Positions 35,201 to 45,300 of a DNA stretch of 64,000 nucleotides are shown here, one piece after another (positions within the stretch are counted from its first letter, which is position 1; the number at the start of each line of letters is the position of its first letter). The position numbers and the translations under genes are program-made. Where the stretch lies: positions 270,501 through 334,500 of the forward strand of contig SMSO01000004.1 in NCBI GenBank assembly GCA_004764695.1. The letters are read 5' to 3'. Below the pieces are notes generated by a model. That model worked only from the letters and a program-made list of their open reading frames with translations, was not told the DNA's origin and did no database searches. Source of the stretch: Schizochytrium sp. TIO01 (lineage: Eukaryota > Sar > Bigyra > Thraustochytrida > Thraustochytriidae).

Positions 35201-35780
35201 CCGCCGGGGAAGCACCACGAGTGGTTCATTTCAAGGTCGTTTCGGATGAATGAAAGAATGAAAGAATGAAAGAATGAACCAATGAGAGAATGCATCAATG
35301 AATCATCCCCTCGAAGCCGCGGAGAGCCGGGTCTGCCTGCCTCGAGCCTGCCGCGGGGTTCCTTCGAGCCTACCTCCCTCGCCGCCTCTTCGGCCGGGCC
35401 CGAGCTTTGCCAAGGCCCTGCGAACTTTGCTTTGGACTTTGGCCTCGAAACTCCGCTTAGGCACAGAGAGAGAGAGAGCCATCGGGACAACCCGCACCCC
35501 GGGTAAACTTTGCGCGCAATTATTAATAGTACTAACCGACTGTGTCCCTAGCTTGAAGATTTGCCGGGTAAAGGGGGACAAGCAGGGGAAGTTTCCCCGA
35601 TCCCATCTCGAGCGAAGGACTCCAAAGCAAAATCGCAATTTGGAGAAGAAGGACCTCAGCGCAGAAGAAGAGACGCGGGCAGGCAAACCGGCAGGCAGGC
35701 AGGCAGGCAGAGGACCGCAGCGCCACCCGCCCAGAGGGGCTCCGGGAGCTCGAAAAGAACTGGGTTCGGGAGGACTCATA
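32248..35780. other. GC islands with open frames, unresolved
   Basis: From ATG 32,312 a plus frame encodes ERRLRRVSMMQTPSSSF and stops at a single TAG near 32,437; the same frame then stays open to about 32,660. At 33,315-33,536 and 34,153-34,464 (true ATG, 103 codons) there are further plus frames without recognisable features. 33.68-33.72 kb is a CAAT/CGAT repeat, 35.25-35.28 kb an AATGAAAG repeat. 35.1-35.8 kb is GC-rich and open on both strands. Confidence 0.3.
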
Positions 35781-35810
35781 GTATCTTCATAGTACCGAGT
35801 TTCGCTTTTT

Positions 35811-38047
35811 TTGAAAAAAGCGGAACAGAATCGATCCCTCATCCTCGCTCAGCAAAGCCTGAAAGCCGCGTTGAGCGAAGACGCCCACGCACGCAAGCAC
35901 GCACGCACGCACGCAGAGGGACTCGCACGCAGAGAGAAAGGCAGGCAGGAAGACCACCAACCGACCAGCCCCGCCGGCAGCAGCCTGAGCGGTCTCTTCG
36001 GAACGCCGCCTCGACCGCCACTTCGCTCGATTGGCGCTCTCCAAAACGGAGGGAGAGCCTTGGTAGGGTCCAGGTAAGGTAAACGGTAGGAGGTCGTAGG
36101 TCGCATTGGTGTCACTTCTTCGAGTTGAGCCGAGTTGAAGTTGAAGATCGATCGGCAAATCTGAAATCTGAACAGCTCGAGTTGGTCGATCTTCGCAGCG
36201 ACCTGAGGAGAGTTCGTGGAGCTTGTGTCTGGGCTGCATTGGGGAGAGATAGAGGGATTTTAGGCACAGAGGCAGCCGGCCAGGTGGTTGGTTGGTTGGT
36301 TGATTGCGTATTCTGCATCTGGGATTGATTGCTGCGAGGCAGAAGCAGAGAGTGCCGCGATTGATCAGCGGTCGACGCTGGTGGATCTGCGCGAGCTTGG
36401 AGCTTGAAGAAAAGTCCCCTCGCTGCTCGCGGTGACTGAGCGGCGGAAGGAGGCTTAAGTTGAAGTTCACTTTGACCCTGGGATCGATTGTAAATTTTAT
36501 TGCAAATTGGAAACCCCTATTCTCGAGAGGAAATTGACCATCCCTCCATCCCGCGGGACCTGGGCTCCCCTCTTTGAGGAAGCCACAACAAGCTGTAAAG
36601 CACACAAGGACCATTCTTTGGCACGCGACTGCCAGCTGCAAAGGAAGAGTAACGCCGCAGACGGTGTGGAGGCAGGAAATCAGAATTGGTAACCGTGGCT
36701 GAGCAGCCCAGCTCGCCTCAGGGTACTACCATCTTGCATCGCCATCAGCAGTTTCCTATAACCAGCATTGCCAAGATTGATCGTGGCTATCGCAGGACTC
36801 GACAAATACTTTCAACTCCAGAAATCTCTGTGAGTATTTATTTGCCCATCCCTCATTTTCTATTTGGGAGGGGGTCGGGTGGAGTTCCAGTTGTACTGTT
36901 CATCGTCTCGTAGTTGAGTGGCTAAGTGCTCTGAGGGTTGTGGGCTCTCGCTGCACGTGCTACTCACGCAGCCGCCTCTACGAAGGAACAACCGTTGAGA
37001 GCTAGTACGTGGAAAAAGGAGCGAGAGTGCATATTTTGAGCTCAAAGTGGAATACCTGCCATCATCTCAAGGGCACTTGGTAAAGCGCAGAGAAGCACGT
37101 CGACCAGCACGCCCCCAAGTGCGGATACTCTCTCTATTGAGAAGTAGCTGACTCGTACAGGTCATACACAGGGTCTGATAGAAGTGCACGCCTACCGCAT
37201 AGTTGGCACGTTAAAAAAAGAAAAGGAAAACAGAAAAAGAAAAAGAAAAAAGAACAGCCCAAGAGAACTGGGTAGTTACCAAACACAGTAGGAAGCTAAT
37301 CAAAAGTTTTCTCTGACGAAACAAACCCATAATCAAAAGGCAACCGCAAGGTTGATCTCAGAGGCAAACACCAACATATACATTTTAGGCGACGAGAAGC
37401 GGACAGTCATGTTGCTCGTGAACTCTTTCCCAGATTCAAGCTTGAGCTTCGGCCCGCTGAGAAAGAAATCAAAAAACGCGTACTCTGGGACAAGGTCTGA
37501 AAGCAAGGGGAAAAACACAGAACTTGCGAACTCTGGGGGCATCTATTTGGGAGAAAAGCAGCCTTCGTCATCGCGCAGTCTTCGCAGTGTGCGAAATGCC
37601 GCAAGCGCTCTGGGAGATGCGGCCAAAACATCCATGAAACGCTTTGGAGGTAGTTCATCAAACACAGACCGCGCCATGAGGGCACGCACCTTTTCCAATT
37701 CATCAAGTTGCTCAACATCGTCTAACTCTGTTCTTGTGCTTCCAAAGCTCTCGACCACCTTTGAAAAGTCACGCCGCATGAATCGCCCAAGACGTAATGC
37801 AGTACATGAACGGATGAGTCCGAACCTAGTGCGTGCATTAAATGTTGATTTTCATTTTGAAGATGCTGACAATGACGACAATGATGACGACAACGATTAT
37901 GACCTCGTCGATGGCTTTTCACCTGTAACTTCTGCTTCTTCAGCTAGCACCGCTGAATCCTTTTCAGATTTGACCAGTGAAGCTACCGACCTTGGTAGTG
38001 GTCGTTTCGACGATGATGGTTTTGTTTCATACAGCGCGCAGTGGTAA
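35811..38047 (+). CDS. Spliced Ser- and Asp-rich protein gene, 5' end unresolved
   Basis: Exons with compatible phases: an exon ending at 36073 (CAG|GTAAGG, phase 2; open from 35,811), 36676-36829 (ends TCT|GTGAGT, phase 0) and 37340-38047 (after ATCAAAAG, ends TAA). The 510-nt last intron has a CTGAC branch-like element about 27 nt before its acceptor. The second exon encodes QQFPITSIAKIDRGYRRTRQ. The last exon encodes a small ordered start (EANTNIYILGDEKRTVMLLV), long Ser/Arg-rich disorder and an acidic run of Asp/Asn near the C-terminus ending FVSYSAQW. The first of these exons lies in a GC-rich low-complexity area and is least certain; the last is most certain. No initiator ATG was fixed and no family recognised. 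Confidence 0.5.
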
Positions 38048-38369
38048 AGTAGTTCTCAACTTGTTATTCTCATACTGTACATTGCTCCATGGCGTAAACT
38101 CATGTTCTTGAGCTGGAAGTTCAATCTACTCTTATGCATAATTTTGACTTGCAGCGACCGTTACTATTCCTCGATTTGATTTCTTTGGTGGGCCATTGAT
38201 AGCAATTTATCGCGAATGGCAGCGGCTGCGCAATTTAATCATATCGTGTACATAAATTTAATTCTATATCTTACATCTATTTACTCACCTTGATTCACTC
38301 AATTACTCGCCGCCTTGTGAGTATAAGGTCTTGTTATCCTACACAAGATTCTACCATTTTCTTGACCAG
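38048..38369. other. Intergenic, possible small first exon
   Basis: Short gap. A donor-like GTGAGT at 38,317 and a strong acceptor (CATTTTCTTGACCAG, ending 38,369) could bound a 53-nt intron leading into the Asn-rich frame. A preceding ATG at about 38,215 (MAAAAQFNHI) is in reach but its phase is not established. Confidence 0.25.
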
Positions 38370-38534
38370 TACTGGACAGCCAACGCTAGTGGCAGAGACA
38401 CCATCGAAACTCAATTGAATAAAGCACAAATTGTTCAGGATATGAGGAATGCATGGCTTGCCCTTCAACAAGCCCAACAGCAAGCAGCCAACAATGACAA
38501 CAATGACAACAATGACAACAACAACAACAACAGC

Positions 38535-38622
<88 letters not shown>

Positions 38623-39279
38623 GAAGGGGTGGCGCTACTGGTATAAATGGTCAAGGTCCAGGAAACGGCGGTCAACAGACGCCACCGCCTGCACCTGGAG
38701 GGGCTGGCGCTGGTGGAGGGGCTGGCGCTGGTGGAGGGGCTGGCGCTGGTGGAGGTGGACGTGGAGACGGAATCCATAACGATGCCGCGCTAGCTCCTGG
38801 GAACATTATCAGCAATCTGAAAGATACTTTTATTTCAGTTGATGAAAACATCTTCGCAAACAAGCAGTCCGGTGGAGATTCTTTACGCCATGATGTGGTT
38901 GGCATGCTTCCCCTTAAGCATATTTGCATTGGTTTCCCTTGGGCTTCACGAAACACATCCCAGTGCAAGCACTCTAACTCCATAAATCAAAATGGCTATA
39001 AGCGGTATTGCTCTCGTGCTAAGAACCCTGGATAAGGAGAATCAATATGCCAAGGGGTATTTCAAAGATGAAATGAAGATGTACAGAGGCCCTCTTCGCA
39101 GTTTGCAAGGGCGTGTGCGCGCCCGACCTCTTTTACGCCAGGGATTTTACCAACGATCCGCCAATCCTTGTGACTTCTCGGGAGGAATCGCCACTGGCAA
39201 CCATGCCAGGAGCTGCATTGAAGCAAGCCTTTATCCACGAGGAGATGCGTAAGACGCTTCCACCCTGCACAAGAACGTG
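38370..39279 (+). pseudogene. Decayed gene with Asn-rich tract
   Basis: Begins YWTANASGRDTIETQLNKAQ after a strong acceptor, passes through a long Asn run encoded by AAC repeats and a Gly/Ala-rich tract (AGAGGG units), then an ordered region (NIISNLKDTFISVDENIF, VGMLPLKHICIGF). Protein-like sequence then continues in a second frame (LVLRTLDKENQYAKGYFKDE) and a third frame (LFYARDFTNDPPILVTSREE ... LPPCTRT, stop at 39,279). The pieces read as one protein broken by at least two frameshifts and a stop. Sequencing error in the repeat-rich region is an alternative for some breaks. Family not recognised. Confidence 0.45.
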
Positions 39280-39417
39280 ATCACACACAACAAAATATGT
39301 CTCACTGCTCTCCATGTAGCCAATTGCGATGCTGAGATGCAAATGCTTGAAGCTGTAATTGAAGAAATCGTGGAGGACGTTTGTTAAGCACAAAGAAAGA
39401 AAAGGTAAAGAAAGCAC

Positions 39418-39550
39418 AAACAAACAAACAAACAAACAAACAAACAAACAAACAAACAAACAAACAAACAAACAAACAAACAAACAAACAAACAAACAAA
39501 CAAACAAACAAACAAACAAACAAACAAACAAACAAACAAACAAACAAACA
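39418..39550. repeat. (CAAA)n microsatellite, about 33 copies
   Basis: A 133-bp uninterrupted tetranucleotide array just downstream of the decayed Asn-rich gene. Confidence 0.98.
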
Positions 39551-42193
39551 TTCAGAAAATGGGAAAAGAAAAAATGAATTCTACCTTTTACAAAGAATGT
39601 ACGGAATAAATGACATCAAAAAGTCACTACTACGAAGTAGTAACTTGAGTAATAATAATACTAACAATAGTATTTTTTAAAACATCATTTATATTTTATT
39701 TAATAACTTGAATCGTGGTTTAGTTGCAAGGTCAAAGCAACTTGTGAATTAAGCCTGACTATACTTGGTTGTCCGAAAGAGGAAGGCGAGTAAAGATACA
39801 CACCGTCACTTTTCCATTATCTTTATTAGTTATCGCAGTCCGATTTAATGTGAGAGTATTAGTACTTGGGTGCGAACAATCGAAATAGACCATATGCAAA
39901 ACCTTACTACTGATTTCAAACTTTTGAGAAGGTACAGTACGGAGAGTATAAAACAAGGCACGTGCAAATAAGCGCACGGCCTGAATCCTATAACTTGTTC
40001 CATTGTCCATGGTCAGTTAGATTTAGCAACAGCATTTTGGAAGGTGAATGATACATGGCAAACGAGCAGGAACATCTGAAAACAGTCGCAACATGTGCGC
40101 GCAGCCTTTTGGCTTTTGCACTAGCTACGCAACGAGCCAGTTGTCCTTCGCTGAGTTTTCCTTTTCAAAGGATTTGGCCGGTATCGATGTCTTACTTAGA
40201 ATCACCAATTCTATGGGGCTTAAATCGAAATGTGCGTCTATTTCAAAAAGAAAGGAAAAGTGCAAGGTCCTTTATGATGGTATCTTCGTACCTACTCCGA
40301 AACATCGTAATTTGACGCAGCTCAGTCAGAGTAACTTAAGAATGAGACTTTCAATATTTGACGCTTCATTTTAAGTTCTGCCCCTCACAATGGGGATCTC
40401 AAAGCTGGGTTGCATAATTAGTTTTGCAGGGAGCGTCAATAGCGATCGTTTGATGCTCTATTTCCTACTTAATTACTAAGAGGGCTCCTTTATGTTGTTG
40501 CTTGCCCCTGCCTGGACAGAACTCAACGCTGTCCATGTTCATTGTCTAACTCAGAGCAGTTGCGTTGAACTTGCTTGTAATGATAACTTGCCGCAAATCT
40601 TCCAACTTAAGCACTTCGCTACACGAACCAAAGAGGGAGCCATAAAAGACAGAGCCCTAAAGAAAATCATGACTCCTGTCTTTATTGTCAACTTCTGGGC
40701 AATTCAATCCGTGGCCTCGTGGCCAAACTACAGCACCCAGCAATGCATGAATGGAATCTTGGAACAATAAGCAAATTGAGCGTGTGCTTATTACTGGGCA
40801 TGTGCTTCTTGCTGGGCGTGTGCTTCTTGCTGGGCGTGTGCTTCTTGCTGGGCGTGTGCTTCTTGCTGGGCGTGCGCTTCCTACTGGGCATGTGCATTCT
40901 TGAATTCATGCGCGCTCAGAAAGAGAACCCAAAGTAAATAAGACAATACACTTCTAAATGTGCGTGAGCTTTTTCTTACAATGATGGCCATCGTTGTTTT
41001 TTCCTTTTTCTATTTCGAATATATATCAATTTATGATCTTCATTTATAGTGAAATATCACTCACAACGCAAATTATCAGATGGAGGAGAGGTCATCTATT
41101 GTACCAAGCAGAACCGTACTTTCGACTACGGAAAGTGTCGCTCTGAATATTTGATAGTAAATGTTTCTCTTGTTTAAATGGAAAGAATAAAACAAAGTGT
41201 GTATAGCCTGACCTAGGTACTAGCTAGGTACTAGCTAGCGTACCTACTACGTGCATAAGAGTGCATAAGAGTGCATCAGCAATTGTTTTCCCTCTAGGGA
41301 TTTTACCAATGCACAAGGTTTATGCAGAAAGAGAGAACTCTTCGTGTCTGTGTTAACCTTGGAATGATAACACTATGGTTCTATTACTTCAAAGAATCCT
41401 TTCACTTAGTATATCGCGCATATCCCTTCGGATAAGTAAGTAGTACACCACGAATCCGAGATTAAAGAAAGAGAAAAACCGATATTATGGTGCATAGCTG
41501 CTCTGCAACGTGAATGGCACAAGGTCTTACCGCCTTGCTAGGAGCCATTAACACCAAACCGTGTTGCATTTGGCGAGTGTTCCGCTTATACTCACAATTC
41601 AATTAAAGACCAAACAAAGCCAACTTGAAATATCATCAATTTGCTTCCTTTCTTCCTTTCTTTCTTTCTTATAAACACACAAAAAATACATTTCCAAGGA
41701 GGGCATTTTTAATTTACTCTTTCAACATTATATAAATAATTTGGAAATATACCTAATAATTCAGGATCCACACGTGGCTCAATTTATAAATCACATTTGT
41801 AAGATGCTACTTCTATATGCTCTTCGCTTACATTGCAAGCAAATTAAACAACACCTACCCCAACCTTCATCTATTCGGAACATATTTTGAAGATTCTATT
41901 ATATCTCTCAAGTTTCTATATTTATATATAAATATTTATTTTAAAAGTAACATTTTTAATTTGAACCATTTGTGTTTAAATTGAAATGATGATTAAAAGT
42001 TCAAAGTATCGCCAACAATTGTAAATCAGCAAGAACTAGTTACACATTGTCCGCAATACTTCCAACTAAACATCAACAAATTGATCAACAGCTATTCCTG
42101 ACGGCCTAAGCTACACAAAACGAAATCTTAAAAAAAAAAAATCAAAATCAAAATCCAGATTTATGCTTCACACAAAACCATCTGATTTCATAA
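39551..42193. other. Intergenic with minisatellite; upstream of first giant gene
   Basis: Includes small ATG frames at 40048-40374 and 40492-40770 with no recognisable features, an 18-bp minisatellite (separate entry), C/T tracts at 41.64-41.67 kb and A/T-only blocks at 41.7-42.15 kb that form the upstream flank of the first giant membrane-protein gene. Confidence 0.4.
40781..40906. repeat. 18-bp minisatellite, about 7 copies
   Basis: Tandem units of the form GTGTGCTTCTTGCTGGGC with diverged copies at both ends. In frame it would encode LGVCFL repeats on the plus strand or SKKHTP repeats on the minus strand; neither is supported as a gene. Confidence 0.9.
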
Positions 42194-42309
42194 CAGATCC
42201 AGCAAACCTAAAGTAGACAACTGCAGAGATTGACAGCAAAGACCTAACTCATTCTCCCTCAATCATCGACAAGGATAAAGGACTGCTAATAAACTGGTGA
42301 GTGCTCAAC
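42194..42309 (+). promoter_or_regulatory. 5' leader shared by both giant genes (copy 1)
   Basis: About 115 bp immediately upstream of the ATG closely match the leader of the second copy, including TCATTCTCCCTCAATCATCG and the ATG context. Upstream of 42,194 similarity is lost, marking the 5' edge of the duplication. No TATA-like element at the position where copy 2 has one. Confidence 0.7.
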
Positions 42310-45300
42310 ATGAGTACAAACCAAACATATAGAATCATACGACTGCTCCTTGTGAGCATTGCACTGCTGCTTTCGTGTTATGATTCATATGCCATAAACA
42401 TCAATCTTCCCAATCTCGTCAACGACTATATGAACGCTACGATCGGCTGTGTCTACCAAGGTTCCATTGGTAACAGGGGTAGTGCGATTCAACTTGGCAC
42501 AGCAAGCAATGCAAGTGAGTGCTCTCAAAGTTGTACTTCGCGGTGGCTTAGCTCGCAACTTCGAGGTGTCATTGTGACAGGTATTCGAGATGGCGAAACA
42601 TTTACAGCGTCCTTTGGATCCACCTTTCAATCTGACTCCAGTGTCGACGACATTTTTACAACATGTGTCAGCCTAGTTGGAGACGAGTCATGCACCACAA
42701 CCTATGATGTTTTTGTATCAAATGGCAACGTTCTCACAGACGTTGTGATCAATAAAGCTGAGATCACCGCAGTCACTCTGTCACCGTGTCCCGAATACAC
42801 GATCACAGATGGCTCTGGGGTGATCTTTCAGGATCTCAGTGGGGCAACCATCCCATACCTTCGTCAGCTTGATATGGGTGTGCTAGAAAATGCTACAACA
42901 TTCACAATCTCGGGGGGCTTTTCAAGCTACGCTTGTACCGCATATACCAATGGTCAGTCCTCTGAGTCTTACAAAGGATGCTTATCTTGGGTTTATGACC
43001 CATCGGCCAACACCTGTACCTTGTACAATGACGCAGTCGATGGTGCAGACACTTGGACATATGCCACCGATACAGAACAACCCATATTTGGTAATGCAGT
43101 ATGCGAAAGCCTTGAAAAGGATGTGCAAGGCTTCGTTGCCACAATGGAAGCTACCAAAGGATGCGTTCTCCCAAACGCCAATATTCCTTATGAAGACGTC
43201 GCTACACCTACTACAACATCTGACTTCCATGAATGTCGCCGCATTTGTCAACAGACCGATGACTGTGTAGCATTTGTATTCAATGAAGAAACAAGCCTAT
43301 GTTGGCCTAAAAGTCCAGAAGCAATGAACAATTATGCTGAAAAGTCTGTTACAGCTACAGGAACAGCTTATTGCTCTACATGTCAAACGGGTTACTACTT
43401 TAGATTTATCGCATCATTAACAGATAGTTGCTATCCATGCGAACGAGGCTATTACTGCTCAAACAATGTGCGCTATCAATGCACGGCTGGCGACTACTGC
43501 ATTGAAAGGCTGCTCGAGCAGCCTGAAACGTATGGTGGAAACAATGTTTGTCCTGACAGTCGTACAGGCGTAGCTTGTCAGCATCATGTGTGCCAGATGT
43601 CTAGCACGGGCCAAGCCTTGCTACAGCAAAGCTTTCAAGAGCCAGAAGACTTCGACTATGCCACATATCAAGCAGATTCCATTGTATCTACTCAAGTACT
43701 CGATGAGGAATCTTGGACACTGTCTTTTGACACTGTCATCAAGACCGGAGTCCTTCCAGACACAATGGAATACATGGTAGTTGAGGCACGCCAGACTCAG
43801 GGTACCTCATATAGCGTTCTAGACAGCATGCGTACGCCTGTTCCCAATAGTCTTGAATGTCCCACCATCACTTATGAAGTCACAGGACTTGCTCAGAACG
43901 AACTCCAACCCGGCACCGAAGTTGTCGTGTGTGCAACCGCTTCATGGACGTCGAATGCGAAGCCTACATCCTGGTTTAACCTTACCTCAGAGACGACCGA
44001 TACGAAAGAAGTGGCTTCCTCATGCTATACTCTTGACATCCAGCTCGTGACCAAGCTCAGCATCGACTTAAGCAATATTCATGGATCTATCAGTGTAGGC
44101 GCAGTCGTGGTCACCTACTCTCTTGATGATAGCTCTGAAATCAAGTCTTTGACACTCGACGCAGATGGAGAGTACGAAACGATACTACAGGGTCATTCAA
44201 CAATTACAATCCACAGTGCTACAAAGAGTGGAGTGAATACTAATATTACCTACTGTGCTCTCGGAGATACTTGTTCCGAAAGTCAGGTCAGCGTGTTTCC
44301 TCAAACCATCTCTCTCAATCACCTGGAAAATACAAATATCTACCTCAAAGACGTTAACGGCAGAGTCATCTCTGGAACTATCGATTATCCAAACCTAATG
44401 CAGAAGACGAATGTGACAAACTGCCCTGTGTATAACGCAACCGTTTCTGTTGTCACTACAAGTGCAGGAATTGTTATCGATACGACCACTACAGATGAAT
44501 ATGGAAACTTTCAATTGGCTGTGCAAAACGGAACAACTACTAGCCTGGTGATTGACTACTACGAGCACAGCTTTACAGGAAATGACGCCAACTCCAAGAG
44601 CTTGCTCACAGGCGTATTGGTACAAGATGATATATCTGGAATCTCATTCAGTGACTCCGCGGTGCCTGTAGTAACATTTAATACTGGTGCAACCTTGTGT
44701 AACTATGATATTGGAGATGTCAAAATTTCGATTTCGTCGTCTTCCCCAAACTGTCCTGGAGAAACAAGTGTTACCGCGGAGTCAGCCACGACCGAATTTC
44801 AACTGAGCGGAGATTCATTCACATACTCACTTGAATACATTGACAACCCAGATTTCCAAGAGAGCTTTGATGCGATCTCGATGCATACGTTCAGCGTCTT
44901 GGATGGCGACATAGAGATCAATGCGCAGTACCAGCCAGTACCAGAGCTCACTGTCAGCTTTCCCGACGCTGCTCTTGATTTCGATGATTGTGGCTCTACA
45001 CTTCCTTTTGATGTGATGCTGGAAGGGAGACAAAACACTAGCGTCACAGTCAGGGGCTTTCAAACTTTCAACAAGCAAACCTGCTATTCTCTACCGAGTA
45101 ATACGACGCTCCATGTAGTGAGCGACTTGGCACTTGAATGGGGTGAGTATGGATGTATTGAAGACGCAGATTGCACTGCGTCATTCAACCGCGTGGCAGA
45201 TACGTATTCTTCAAGAAGTTCCATAGCTACGATGTACTTAATGGTTGGCGACCCAAAGGCTCCTCAGCAAACAGGTACAGGCATCGACCCTACCTCGATT

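Noticed and set aside
35137-36641. 284- and 179-codon minus-strand frames
   Set aside because: No ATG at the start, low-complexity Cys/Ala/Arg-rich translations with repeat-derived runs, and the plus strand has splice-compatible exons in the same area.
39302-39577. Frames through the (CAAA)n array (repeating CLFV or NKQT)
   Set aside because: Pure translation of a tetranucleotide repeat; no flanking coding evidence.
42301-42309. GTG start three codons before the ATG of both giant genes
   Set aside because: Eukaryotic context; the ATG at 42310 (and 55403) gives a standard signal peptide. GTG/TTG starts were treated the same way for the genes at 401, 9698 and 62070.
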